Positions 18,838 to 28,449 of a DNA stretch of 64,000 bases are shown piece after piece (the stretch's first letter is position 1; each line of letters begins with the position of its first letter). Where the stretch lies: positions 62,001 through 126,000 of the forward strand of contig CAWBZG010000002.1 in assembly GCA_963793245.1 (NCBI GenBank), read 5' to 3'. Origin of the DNA: CAXBBB01 sp963793245 (GTDB lineage: Bacteria > Bacteroidota > Rhodothermia > Rhodothermales > BA12). A program made the position numbers and the translations under genes. Below the pieces are notes generated by a model. The model was not told the origin of the DNA. It was given only the letters and a program-made list of their open reading frames with translations, and made no database searches.

Positions 18838-18896
18838 GGCAGAGCCGCTACCGACGCCGTGGTGGGACATCGTGCTTGGTAGCGGCTCTGCCCTTT
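18838..18896. terminator. 15-bp perfect hairpin, convergent (sodC/ribE) terminator
   Basis: GGCAGAGCCGCTACC at 18838-18852 pairs perfectly with 18878-18892 and is followed on the plus strand by CTTTTGG. It lies 7 bases past the riboflavin synthase stop on the other strand, so it can end transcription from either side; the U tract favours the plus strand. Confidence 0.7.
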
Positions 18897-18902
18897 TGGG
18901 GA

Positions 18903-19490
18903 TTAGGCCGACCGTCGCAGCGCATACTTGCCGATCAGGTCGAACTCCAAGTTGACGCGTGATCCTTCGGCCCATCGGCTCGCTGTCGTCACCTCGAACG
19001 TGTGCGGGATGATGGCGACGGTAAACGTGTGAGCATCGTCGTCGAGCCGCGCCGTCGTCAGACTGATGCCGTCGACGGTGATCGAACCCGTCGGGATCAG
19101 GTTAGGGCGCCAGTCGGAGGGATAGGCGATCTCGAACGTCCAACTGCTCGCCAACTCGACCGCCCGCACGATGCGCCCCGTCGCGTCGACGTGGCCTTGC
19201 ACCAGGTGCCCATCGAGCCGAGCGCCCATCCGCAGCGCCCGCTCCAGATTGACCGCATCGCCGACGGTCAATTCGCCCAACGTCGTCTTACTCAGCGACT
19301 CCTCAATCGTCGTAAACGCAAACGCGCCACTCGGCAACTCCGTCACCGTCATGCACGCCCCAGCAACGGCCACGCTCTCGCCGATCTGCAACTCGTCCGC
19401 GAACGGCGCTTCGACGACGAACTGTCTACCGTTCCCCTGCACCTCGACGCTACGCACCGTTCCGACGGCTTCGACTATTCCGGTAAACAT
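18903..19490 (-). CDS. ribE: Riboflavin synthase alpha subunit
   Basis: This 195-residue protein begins with the invariant MFTGIVEA N-terminus, which fixes ATG 19490. It has the two lumazine-binding barrels of the family: GESVAVAGACMTVTE in the first and TGSITVDGISLTT in the second, with MGARLDGHLVQGHVDATG between. It dismutates two 6,7-dimethyl-8-ribityllumazine molecules to riboflavin. It stands alone with no other rib genes beside it, and I could not recognise an FMN riboswitch upstream. The next gene upstream on the same strand is the permease, whose stop lies 63 bases away. Confidence 0.96.
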   Translation of the reverse strand: MFTGIVEAVGTVRSVEVQGNGRQFVVEAPFADELQIGESVAVAGACMTVTELPSGAFAFTTIEESLSKTTLGELTVGDAVNLERALRMGARLDGHLVQGHVDATGRIVRAVELASSWTFEIAYPSDWRPNLIPTGSITVDGISLTTARLDDDAHTFTVAIIPHTFEVTTASRWAEGSRVNLEFDLIGKYALRRSA

Positions 19491-19553
19491 GACGCGCTCA
19501 GATTGATGAGCAAGTGTCAACTCGAACGGTCGAAACGAGGTTCGGCGGCACTA

Positions 19554-20396
19554 CTATCCCTTAACCGATCCCAGCGTCAGCCCCGAGATGAGGTAGCGAC
19601 TCAGGATCAAGAACAGCGCGACGACCGGAATCGACACGACGAGCGATCCGGCGGCGTAGAGGCCCCATTGCGTGGTCAGGCTGCCTTGGAAGAGCTTGAG
19701 ACCGAGCGGAAGGGTGAACATCGCGGTGTCTTGCAGGACGACGTTGGCGACGACGTACTCATTCCAAGCGCTCATGAACGAGAACAGCGCTGTGATGACG
19801 AGGGCGGGGGCGGCGAGCGGAAGGATCACCATGCGGAAGGCCTGCCACGGCGTGCATCCGTCGATCCGGGCGGCCTCTTCGAGCGCGGCGGGAATCGTGT
19901 CGTAGTAGCCTTTCATCTGCCACACGCAAAACGGTAGCGCGGTCGCCGAGTAGATGATGACGATGCCGATGTAGCTGTCGAGCAGACGCAGGTTGATCAG
20001 CACGACGTAGAGCGGCAGGAGCAACATCGTCGCGGGAAACATCTGCGTCACCAGCAAGCCCTTGAGCATCTGTCCTCTGCCGTTGAATCGAAACCGGCTG
20101 AGCGCATAGCCTGCCGTGCTTGCCAGCGCGACGCCCGTCACGGTCACGACGGCAGACACCACTAGAGAGTTGAACAGCCAGCGCAGAAACGGCGTCTCGG
20201 TAAACAGCGCCACGTAGTTCTGAAAGGTCGCACCGTCGGGGATGATCTGGAGCGAAGTCGACAGCAGTTGATCGCCTGGCCGCAGTGAGATCGTGAAGAT
20301 GTACAGGATCGGGTAGACTGCGATAAAGCAGAACAGCACGATCACGGCGTAGGAGCCGATCATGCCCGCGAGTTTGCGCGCGTTGGGACGAGCCAT
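19554..20396 (-). CDS. MalG-type carbohydrate ABC transporter permease (orphan)
   Basis: This 280-residue protein has six membrane helices and the conserved EAA loop EEAARIDGCTPWQAFRMVILPLAAP-type segment that contacts the ATPase. It also has the family's N-terminal YPILYIFTISLRP and the NEYVVANV stretch before the last helices. It is the MalG-like half of a sugar importer. The usual partners (a MalF-like permease, binding protein and ATPase) are not in the window: the next gene upstream is flhA, the next downstream ribE. Either the set is split across the genome or this is a relocated single gene. Confidence 0.9.
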   Translation of the reverse strand: MARPNARKLAGMIGSYAVIVLFCFIAVYPILYIFTISLRPGDQLLSTSLQIIPDGATFQNYVALFTETPFLRWLFNSLVVSAVVTVTGVALASTAGYALSRFRFNGRGQMLKGLLVTQMFPATMLLLPLYVVLINLRLLDSYIGIVIIYSATALPFCVWQMKGYYDTIPAALEEAARIDGCTPWQAFRMVILPLAAPALVITALFSFMSAWNEYVVANVVLQDTAMFTLPLGLKLFQGSLTTQWGLYAAGSLVVSIPVVALFLILSRYLISGLTLGSVKG

Positions 20397-20469
20397 GAGA
20401 ACCGGAAGTGGACGAGATCGCCAAGATAAGCGCCGACTATGAAAGCGGTTACATCGCGCACTCGTAGCC

Positions 20470-22570
20470 TCAGATCGTCAGCGCGTCGGCGAGTTCAACG
20501 TCGGCGTCGATGAGCAGGTCGTTGTAGCTGAGGACCGACAGGTCGCTCACGCTCGGTGCCAGATGCGCGTGGAGCGTGGCGCGCAGGACGGGTGAGGTGA
20601 GCAGGACGGCGGGGCGACCGCTGGCGACGAGCTTCTTGCTCAGGCGGTCGGCCTCTTGGACGAACTTGGTCTGGCGCTCGGGTTCGAGGCCCAACGTGTT
20701 GGGGTTCATCTCGCCCTTTTCGGCCTTGCCCAGCAGCATCTGTTCGAGCATGGCGTCGAGCACGAACGCGTGGATCTTGCCGTCGTCGGGCGACTGGAAC
20801 TGGCGTGTGATCGTCGGCGCGAGGGCGTTGCGGACGTACTCGGTGAGCACGTCGATGTGCTTGGCGTGCGGGGCGAAGTCGGCGAGGGTTTCGAGGATGG
20901 TGACCAGGTCGCGGATGGGGATGCGCTCTTCGAGTAGCTTTTTGAGCACTTTCTGGATGCTGCCCAAGCGGCAGGACGTTGGGGATCAACTCGTCGATCA
21001 GCGCTTCGTTGGTCTCCTTGACCTTCTCGGTCAGCTTCTTGGTCTCCTGCCGGTCGAGCAGGCGGTGCGCGTTGCCGCGTAGCACTTCGAGGAGGTGCGT
21101 CGTGATGACGGCGGGCGCTTCGATGACGGTCAGGCCCAGGCGCTCGGCGTCGGGCAGGTTGCGCTCACTCACCCAGACGGCGGGCAGGCCGAACGTCGGA
21201 TCCTCGACGTGGATGCCGGGCGGCGCTTCGGCGTCGGGGTCGAGCAGCAGCGCCAGGTGGTAGCCGGGTAGCACTTCGCCCTGTCCGATGGGGTTGCCGC
21301 GCAGCTTGATGACGTACTGGTTGGCGTTGAGGCCGACGTTGTCCCGAATGCGGATCGGCGGGATGACGAGGCCGAGTTCGAGCGCCAGTTGCTGCCGCAG
21401 CATCTTGACGCGTTCGAGCAGGTCGCCGTTCTGGTTCGGGTCGACGAGCGAGATCAGCGCGTAGTCGATTTCGAGTTCGAGCGGGTCGACGAGGAGCAAG
21501 TCGACGGGTTGTTGCTGCTCAGGTTCGGGCGGCGCGTCGTCGACGGCTTTCTTGCGGGCGATCTCGGCGTCTTCGCCGTCCTGCTTGGCGGCGATGCCAC
21601 GTCCCACGAACAGAAGGCCCAGGCCGAGTGCCCAGAACGGGAAGCCGGGGAGTCCGGGCAGCATGCCGATCAGCAGCAGGAATGCGCCGGTAATGACGAT
21701 AGGCTGCGAGCGCTTGAATAGCTGCCCGGCTACTTCGTCCGACAGGTTTTCGCCGTTGTCCGACGAGGCGCGTGTGACGATGATACCCGCCGCCGTCGAA
21801 ATGAGCAGGGCCGGAATCTGACTCACCAACCCGTCGCCGATGGAGAGCAGCATGAACTTCTCGGCGCTGTCGGCTGCGCTCAATCCAAACTGCGTCATCC
21901 CGATCACCAGCCCGCCGACGATGTTGATGCCCGTGATGATCAGCCCGGCCATCGCGTCGCCGCGTACGAACTTGCTCGCGCCGTCCATCGACCCGTAGAA
22001 ATCGGCCTCTCGGCTCACGTCCGATCGGCGCTGCTTGGCTTCGACCTCGTCGATGATGCCCGCGTTGAGGTCGGCGTCGATGGCCATCTGCTTGCCTGGC
22101 ATGGCGTCGAGCGTGAAGCGCGCTCCGACTTCTGCGATGCGACCCGAGCCTTTGGTGATCACTACAAAGTTGATGATCACGAGCACGATGAAAATGATCG
22201 CGCCGACGACGTAGTTACCCGACACCACGAAGTTGCCGAACGCCAGGATGAGCGCTCCGGCCTCGCCCTGCCCCAAGATCAGCCGCGTCGACGCCACGTT
22301 GAGCGACAGTCGAAACAGCGTCGTGACGAGCAGCAGGCCGGGGAAAATCGCAAACTCCAACGGCCGCTGCGCATAAAACGCCGTCAGCAAGACCGCCAGC
22401 GATATGGCGATGTTGGTCGCCAGCAGCAGGTCCATCGCGAACGTCGGCAGCGGCACCACCATCACGAGTAGCACGCCGATCACGACGAGCGCGATCACGG
22501 TCTGCCCGTCGCGCAGGCGCCCGATGATGGACGAGGGCGAGGCGGGGAGCGAGGCTACGGGTGTGGACAT
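20470..22570 (-). pseudogene. flhA: Flagellar export-gate protein FlhA, one frameshift in this sequence
   Basis: ATG 22570 opens a ~699-residue FlhA. The first ~330 residues hold eight membrane helices with the FHIPEP-family core (RPLEFAIFPGLLLVTTLFRLSLN, DAMPGKQMAIDADLNAG, READFYGSMDGASKFVRGDA). The C-terminal cytoplasmic domain follows. Near 20964-20966 a three-base C tract on the plus strand (GGG in the coding strand) shifts the frame after NVLPLG. Continuing in the neighbouring frame gives SIQKVLKKLLEERIPIRDL and the rest of the domain to 20470, so both halves are perfectly conserved. A consensus error is the simplest explanation. FlhA forms the export gate of the flagellar type III apparatus with FlhB, encoded just upstream. 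Confidence 0.88.
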
Positions 22571-22634
22571 GGGGTGGTGATGGGGTGGCGCGGTGCGGCG
22601 GCGGTAGCAAGAGGCGAACGCGGAGGCTTGAACC

Positions 22635-22747
22635 CTGTCATTGCGAGGGGCGGAGCAGCCTGCCCTGAGCGAAGTCGAACGGGACGTAGCGATCTCCGAA
22701 GTCAGCCGCAAACGCTGGAGATCGCCACGCTGCGCTCGCGATGACAG
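22635..22747. repeat. Palindromic intergenic repeat between flhB and flhA
   Basis: Outer arms CTGTCATTGCG (22635-22645) and CGCGATGACAG (22737-22747) pair with one mismatch. Inner arms GCGATCTCC (22689-22697) and GGAGATCGC (22717-22725) pair perfectly. The central part contains CTGAGCGAAGTCGAACG. These words resemble short palindromic repeats common in intergenic DNA of many bacteria. It splits two genes that normally lie close together. Confidence 0.7.
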
Positions 22748-22814
22748 TTGGGTGGGATGGGTGTGGTGGCTCTCTCGGTGGCGGTTGGCTGGATTGGGAG
22801 TGCGACGCGGCGCG

Positions 22815-23888
22815 TCAGCGTTTGTCGCGGGTGCGGTAGACTTCGGCGAGGATGGCGGCGACGGCGGCATAGAGCGTTTCCGGTATCTCCATGCCTTCCT
22901 CTACGGCTGCATACAAGGCGCGTGCCAGCGGGCGATTCTCAACCGTCGGCGTGCCCATTTCGAGCGCCAGACCCTTGATTTTGAGCGCGCGTTTTCGGAT
23001 GCCTTTGACGAGCACGCGCGGCGCTCCACCGTTCTCCTGATCGTAGAACAGCGCGATGGCGTAGTGCGTCGGGTTGGTGACGACGACATCGGCCTGTCCG
23101 ACGGCTTCCATCAGCGTCGGGCGGCGTGCTCCGGCCAGGGCGCGGGCGGCGGCTTTGCGCTTGCCCCGCATGTGCGGATCGCCTTCGGAGTCTTTGGTCT
23201 CGTCGCGGACTTCCTTCTCGGTCATCTTCAAATCCGACGCGTGCTTGTGCTTCTCGAACGCGAAGTCGGCGGCGGCGACGATCAGCAGCGCGCCGACCAG
23301 ACGGATCAGCAGGCCGCCCAGAATCGCGGCGCCTTGGCCCAGCGCGTCGGTCGTTGGGAGCGTGTGGAGGACCGTCAGCACGTCCATCTCGCTCTTGACG
23401 TACGTCCAGCCGATGGCGACCAGGATGCCCAGTTTGGCGAAGGCTTTGAACGCCTCGAACAGCCCTTTGGCTGAGAAAATGCGCTTGATGCCTTCGATCG
23501 GATTGACCTTACTCGGCTTGGGCGTCAGCGGCTTGAACGTCCACACGGCGCCGCTCTGCATCACGTTGAGCACGACGGCGCCGACGGTCATCATCAGGAA
23601 AAACGGTCCCAACAGCAGCCCCAGGTCGACGCCGATGATGCGGATCAACTCGGACGTGCGTTCGACCGACAGCGGGTGCGCGGCGTCGAGGAGGATCGTC
23701 CGGGTGGTGTGCTGCAACTGACGAAACGCGTACGGGCCGCCGAACAAGACCGCCGACACGCCCAGCGCGATCATGCCGACCGTCACGATTTCCTTGGCCC
23801 GCAACAGATTGCCGTCCTCGCGCGCCTTATTCAGGCGCTGAGCAGAGGCGTCGTGGACTTTCTCGTCCTTTTCTGGTTTGTCGGACAC
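22815..23888 (-). CDS. flhB: Flagellar export-switch protein FlhB
   Basis: This 357-residue protein has a basic N-terminus (SAQRLNKAREDGNLLRAKE), four membrane helices and the cytoplasmic FlhB_C domain. The autocleavage motif NPTH (Asn at residue 272, within VVVTNPTHYAIAL) is intact and sits almost exactly where it does in enterobacterial FlhB. PRVLVKGI and ENRPLARALY complete the family signature. FlhB controls substrate switching in flagellar type III export. It lies upstream of flhA on the same strand, separated by 244 bases that contain a repeat. No fliP/Q/R or other flagellar genes are visible. Confidence 0.95.
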   Translation of the reverse strand: MSDKPEKDEKVHDASAQRLNKAREDGNLLRAKEIVTVGMIALGVSAVLFGGPYAFRQLQHTTRTILLDAAHPLSVERTSELIRIIGVDLGLLLGPFFLMMTVGAVVLNVMQSGAVWTFKPLTPKPSKVNPIEGIKRIFSAKGLFEAFKAFAKLGILVAIGWTYVKSEMDVLTVLHTLPTTDALGQGAAILGGLLIRLVGALLIVAAADFAFEKHKHASDLKMTEKEVRDETKDSEGDPHMRGKRKAAARALAGARRPTLMEAVGQADVVVTNPTHYAIALFYDQENGGAPRVLVKGIRKRALKIKGLALEMGTPTVENRPLARALYAAVEEGMEIPETLYAAVAAILAEVYRTRDKR

Positions 23889-24331
23889 GGCGGTCGGTGA
23901 GTGCGGTCGTCACAAGAGAAAAAGCCGAGCCGGATCGCGTCGGCTGGTTGCGGAGCTGTTCGGTGCGAGAAGGACGGATGTTTTGCGCATGCGAGCGCGT
24001 CCCACGCGGCAGACTTTTCCGGTCGCCCAAACGCTGCGAGCGAAAATCAGGCGTGAGGCTTTACCTCCGCCCTCGGCACGCCGATAGCAGGTGTAGCTAC
24101 CCGCCACACACCTGCCGCCATGTCGTTTCGTCCGCTCGCTTACTGGTTTCGCACGCTCTCACCTGCTACCCCGACGCCGCGCCCGATCCACCGCCGAGGT
24201 TCGTCGCGCGTCGTGACGGCGGAAGCCTGGCCCGAGCGCACGCCCGCTGTGCGCCCGCCGCTGGCATCGGCTCGTATCCGTCAGTATCCCATCGCGCTCT
24301 CCTGACCGCACGCTGTTCGTAGTGCCCGCCC
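23889..24331. other. 443-base divergent intergenic region
   Basis: This gap separates flhB (minus) from a sensor kinase (plus). I see no convincing gene; the short open frames lack any recognisable composition. Around 24209-24236 a stretch reading (minus strand) CCAGGCTTCCGCCGTCACG resembles a decayed copy of the short intergenic repeats found elsewhere in the window. Promoters for both flanking genes must lie here but I cannot place them. Confidence 0.4.
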
Positions 24332-26209
24332 ATGACTGACGCCGACACGTCCTCCGATTCCGACGCACCGGATCGCTCGCTCAAGCGCCGATTTAGCATC
24401 GTCGTAGCCATCTTGGTCGTGCTGCTCTCGCTGGGCGAGTTGGCCGGGCAGATCGACCTGTACGATGGTGCCCTGGCCGAGAAGCGCGTCCGGCTGGTGG
24501 TGCGGCAACTCGACACGTCGCGCCGAATCGCCGATCAGCCCCAGCCCTCCGGCGATCTACTCGACACGTGGGACGCCGATCATCGCGCGCTGCTCGCCGC
24601 CGAAGCCGCTGACCGTTCGCGAGACGACGATGCGCAGTTGCGTCTGACAACGCTGACCGACCTCACCACTGTTATTACAACCGCGCGCGCGGCTGCCGGT
24701 GAAGGCGAGGTCGCTGGCGTTCAGGCGCAGGCGAAACGCTACGCAGAGACCCTGTCGCCCATCGCTGCTGCCTATGCTGCCGGGCTGTCGACCGATACCG
24801 ACCGCATCCGCTACACGTCGGCGGCGATGTGGCTGGTGGCGCTACTCGGACTGGGCGCCGCGGGCCTGTGGGTGCTCGGCCCGCTGATGGCGCTGGCCCA
24901 GACGCGCCGCGAAGAGGCCGACTACCACCGCGAGCGCCTGCGACACGTGATCGACGCCGTCGCCGATCCGCTCTACGTGGCGGACGCACAGGGCCGCGTC
25001 GTAGTCCGCAACCGCGCGCGGGCGCTGCTCGACGAACGTCTGGCTTCGATGGGAGCCGGTCAATCCGACGGTGGGATGGAGGCCGACCGCGTGGCAGTCG
25101 AATCAGCGCGTCCGTCGACCGATCGGAGCCTGCTGCCGGGCGGCGCGGGCTGGCTGCTGACCGTCCGCACGCCGTTGGCGACGGGCGACGGGGTCGTCGT
25201 GATGGCGCGTGACGTGACGCGTGAGCACGTCGCCGACGCCGAATTGCAGTCGTGCCGCCAGTCGGTAGAAGCTGCCAACCGCGCCAAGGGCGAGTTCATG
25301 GACGGCGTCAGCCACGAGTTGCGGACGCCCCTCAACGGCATCGTCGGCATGACGGAGTTGCTGCTCCACACACGCCTCGACGCCGAACAGCGCGAATTAG
25401 CTCAGACGATTCAGTCTTCGAGTCGGGCGCTGGCAGCGCTGGTAAGCAACCTGCTCGACTTCGCCGACATACGGGCCGAGCAAATCGACCTGGCGGAGAA
25501 TACGTTTGAAGTCCGCTCGTGCGTCGAGGCGGCGCTGAGCGCGGCGACAGCGCAGGCATCGGCCAACGGCGTCCACCTGCGCTACCTGATCCTGAGCGGC
25601 GTCCCGCGCGCCGTCAAGGGCGATGAACTGCGCATCCTCCAAGTGCTCGGCAACCTGCTCTCGAACGCCGCCAAGTTCACCAAAGGCGGCGCCGCGTTTC
25701 TGCGCGTCGGAGCCACGCCCGATCCCAGCGGACCCGACGGCGCGATTCGGCTGCGGTTTACGATCAAAGACACCGGCATCGGAATCGCACAGGAGGATTT
25801 GGGGTCGATCTTCGGCAGCTTCACCCAGGCCGACGGCTCGACGACACGCGCCCACACCGGCGCCGGACTGGGCCTGACGATCGCTCGCCAACTCGTCGCG
25901 ATGATGGGCGGCGAAATCGGCGTCGAGAGCACGCCGGGCGACGGATCGACGTTCTGGTTCGCCATCCCCGTCGAGACGGCCACCCTGACACCCGAGCAGC
26001 AGCGCCGCATCGACGACGCGCGCCCCAACGTCGCCGGACTTCACGTGACGAGCAGTACGGACGAATCGCCGACAGCAGCGCCGCCCCAACCGCACGCCTC
26101 CGACCGCGAACCTATCGCCTCGTCGCCTCCGGCCCAGTCGTTTTCCGAACAGGGCGAGTTGAAAGAAGGCCGCTTCGCGTTTGCCCGTTCGGTCGACCGG
26201 AAGGGGTGA
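24332..26209 (+). CDS. Membrane-bound PAS sensor histidine kinase
   Basis: This 625-residue protein has a first membrane helix at ~20-42, an extracytoplasmic helical region (~43-160) and a second helix at ~163-185. A PAS-like segment follows (~205-305, HVIDAVADPLYVADAQGRVVVRNRAR). The HisKA domain has VSHELRTPLNGIVG (His ~326), and the HATPase has an intact N-box (LGNLLSNAAKF), DTGIGI and GAGLGLTIARQLV. The C-terminal ~70 residues are Pro/Ser/Gln-rich and no receiver domain follows. The extracytoplasmic region is Ala-rich with many charged residues, consistent with a four-helix sensor. The partner regulator is unknown; the next gene is an AraC-type regulator. Confidence 0.9.
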   Translation: MTDADTSSDSDAPDRSLKRRFSIVVAILVVLLSLGELAGQIDLYDGALAEKRVRLVVRQLDTSRRIADQPQPSGDLLDTWDADHRALLAAEAADRSRDDDAQLRLTTLTDLTTVITTARAAAGEGEVAGVQAQAKRYAETLSPIAAAYAAGLSTDTDRIRYTSAAMWLVALLGLGAAGLWVLGPLMALAQTRREEADYHRERLRHVIDAVADPLYVADAQGRVVVRNRARALLDERLASMGAGQSDGGMEADRVAVESARPSTDRSLLPGGAGWLLTVRTPLATGDGVVVMARDVTREHVADAELQSCRQSVEAANRAKGEFMDGVSHELRTPLNGIVGMTELLLHTRLDAEQRELAQTIQSSSRALAALVSNLLDFADIRAEQIDLAENTFEVRSCVEAALSAATAQASANGVHLRYLILSGVPRAVKGDELRILQVLGNLLSNAAKFTKGGAAFLRVGATPDPSGPDGAIRLRFTIKDTGIGIAQEDLGSIFGSFTQADGSTTRAHTGAGLGLTIARQLVAMMGGEIGVESTPGDGSTFWFAIPVETATLTPEQQRRIDDARPNVAGLHVTSSTDESPTAAPPQPHASDREPIASSPPAQSFSEQGELKEGRFAFARSVDRKG

Positions 26210-26252
26210 GCCGCGCCAGAGTCGGCTATATTTCGGCTTCACCGGTCGTGCC

Positions 26253-27121
26253 ATGTCTCACTCGCTCATCAAGCCCCAACTGACGAACCTGTCGGGCAGC
26301 GTCGGTCGACTGAGTGGAGCCATCGTCGAGCGCGACATAGATCGACCCGGTCGGCAGGCAGTCTCTCCGAGCGAGGCGGCTTCGGCTCTTCCCCGCCACG
26401 TCCTCGTCGTGCCGACCGAATCGCCGCGCCGGTTGGGGTGGAAGATCGGAGGGACTCACAAACGAGCCGTTTTCGCAAGCGGCGACGTGATTCTCAACCC
26501 GGCAGGCCTCGACACACAGCCCACGTGGTCACGCGAGACCGAGTTGGTGCTCTTTGCCGCCAATCCGTCGCTGCTCAACCGGACGGCTCAGCAGATTGGA
26601 CGGAGCGCGACCGTCGAACTCGTCCCGCGCTATCCCACCGACGACGCGCTGTTGCACCACTTCGCGCTCACACTCGCCGCAGAGTTCGAACATGACGGGC
26701 CGCCGGACCTGCTCTACGCCGAGTCGCTGACGCACGCGCTGGTGGCACACCTGGTCAAATGCTACACCGTCGAGGGCGCCAGCGCGCTGACGGTCGGGCG
26801 AGGACTTTCGGATGCCACTTGCGGCGCGTGCCAGACGTACATCGGCGACCGGCTCGGCGACACCATTACGCTCGAAGACATCGCCGAACTCGCCGGGTAT
26901 AGCCCGTCGCACTTCATCGATCTATTCAAGCGCTCGACCGGCACCACGCCGCACCGTACGTGATCGATCGCCGCGTCGACGAAGCCCGCTCGCTACTTCA
27001 GCACACCAACGCGTCCATCGCCGCCATCGCATTGCAGACGGGCTTCGCCGATCAGAGTCATCTGACGCGCACGATGCGCAAGCGGTTGGGCGTGACGCCG
27101 GGCGAGGTGCGGACGGATTAG
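26253..27121 (+). pseudogene. AraC-family transcriptional regulator, one frameshift in this sequence
   Basis: From ATG 26253 the protein has a ~180-residue N-terminal ligand-type domain and then the AraC helix-turn-helix (ITLEDIAELAGYSPSHFIDLFKRSTGTTPHR). One missing base at about 26957 (a single T where two are expected) creates a stop at 26961. The next frame continues as YVIDRRVDEARSLL, ASIAAIALQTGFADQSHLTRTM and RKRLGVTPGEVR, ending at TAG 27119-27121. Both recognition helices are therefore conserved and only the frame is broken. The intact product would be ~289 residues. A TATATTTCGG word 18 bases upstream of the start is a possible promoter element. It may regulate the accessory genes that follow. 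Confidence 0.85.
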
Positions 27122-27249
27122 GGCAGAGCAGAATCCGAAGATCGTTCTACGGCCGAGTTTTGGTGCTAGACAGGGCAGCGGAAGGGTGAATAGTATGGGC
27201 GATGTACGCAGCGAGCGTACGTCCAACTCGAACCCACTCCCCGCACGTC

Positions 27250-28003
27250 ATGGCAGCCAGAACCCTCACAGATAAAGTCGTCATCGTCAGCGGCGGCGCT
27301 AAAAACCTCGGCGGGCACGTCAGTCGCGACGTTCGCTGAGCGTGGCGCTCACGTCGTCGTCCACTACCACAGCGACGCGTCGAAAGCCGACGCCGACGCC
27401 ACGGTCGCGGCCATCGAAGGATGGGCCGCAACGCCATCGCCGTCCAGGGCGATCTCACGGACGTGAGCCCTGCATCGCGCTCTTTGACAAGGCCAAGGAG
27501 CACTTCGGACGGGTCGACATCGCCGTCAACACGGCGGGATGGTGCTGCGCAAGCCCATCGCCGAGACGACCGAAGCCGAGTTCGATCAGATGATGGACGT
27601 TAACGCCAAGGCTGCCTACTTCTTTATCAAGGAGGCTGGTCGCGTGCTCGAAGACGACGGCACGATCATCACCATCGTCACCTCGCTGCTGGCCGCATTC
27701 ACCGACGGCTACTCGACGTACGCGGGCGGTAAAGCGCCAGTCGAGCACTTCACGCGTGCCGCCGCCAAGGAGTACAGCCGGCGCGGTATCTCGGTCACCG
27801 CCATTGGTCCCGGCCCCATGGATACGCCGTTTTTCTACGGCCAGGAGACGGCTCCGCGCGTGGCCTTCCACAAGTCACAGGCGATGGGCAACCAACTCAC
27901 CCAGGTCGAAGACATCGTGCCCATCGTCACGTTTCTGGCCACCGAAGGCTGGTGGATCACGGGCCAGACGATTTTCGCCAACGGCGGCTACACGACGCGC
28001 TGA
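27250..28003 (+). pseudogene. Short-chain dehydrogenase/reductase, four frameshifts in this sequence
   Basis: ATG 27250 opens KVVIVSGGAKNLGG, a Rossmann nucleotide site. Single-base indels then occur near 27313-27315 (extra G), 27420 (missing base), 27468-27470 (missing base) and 27538 (missing base). Reading across them gives TFAERGAHVVVHYHSDA, MGRNAIAVQGDLTDV, LFDKAKEHFGRVDIAVNTAG and an intact C-terminal half from 27539. That half contains the catalytic YxxxK (YSTYAGGK), GISVTAIGPGPMDTPFF and the terminal FANGGY. The corrected protein is ~251 residues, normal for the family. Conservation on both sides of every break argues for errors or extremely recent damage. The substrate is unknown. 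Confidence 0.85.
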
Positions 28004-28087
28004 GTCGAGCAGCTAAGCCGTCCTGACGGGAGAGTCGCAGTCGCAAGGCCCTCTCGCCCTACTTTCTCGCACTCCACTTGTACTGAA

Positions 28088-28419
28088 ATGAGCACACCCA
28101 CCGTCCCCGAACCCGTCGCCGCGTTCGTCGCTGTCGTCAACCGCCACGACACCCAGGCTTTCCTCGCCTTCTTCCCTGCCGATGGCGTCGTCGACGATTG
28201 GGGCAGGCGCTTTGTCGGTCACGACGCGATTCGCGGGTGGAGCGACCGCGAGTTCATCGGCGCGAGCGGCACGATGACGCCGCAGCAGGTAGACCGTGAG
28301 GGGCAGACGAAGTCGATGTAGTCGCGGGCTGGGCGAGCACGCACCACAACGGCGACAGTCGCTTCGTCTTCGTCGTCGACGGCGAGCACGTCCGCGAGAT
28401 GCGGATTACTGCCGCCTGA
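28088..28419 (+). pseudogene. NTF2/SnoaL-like small protein, one frameshift in this sequence
   Basis: The first frame (ATG 28088) gives VAAFVAVVNRHDTQAFLAFFPADGVVDDWGR and RFVGHDAIRGWSDREFIG, a cone-shaped NTF2-like fold with its typical Trp-Asp core. A missing base at about 28300-28310 moves the frame. The second part reads EVDVVAGWASTHHNGDSRFVFVVDGEHVREMRIT and ends at TGA 28417-28419, giving ~110 residues. Members are small enzymes or ligand-binding proteins. It follows the SDR gene by 84 bases on the same strand. Confidence 0.78.
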
Positions 28420-28449
28420 CCTTCTCTATCACCCTTGCCACTCACTCTC

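Noticed and set aside
19491..19553. FMN riboswitch before ribE
   Set aside because: The 63-base gap to the permease gene is too short and shows no RFN-element conserved stems.
24120..24305. A possible 61-residue gene in the flhB-kinase gap
   Set aside because: No ribosome site, low complexity (Pro/Arg/Ser), partly overlapping a degenerate repeat word.
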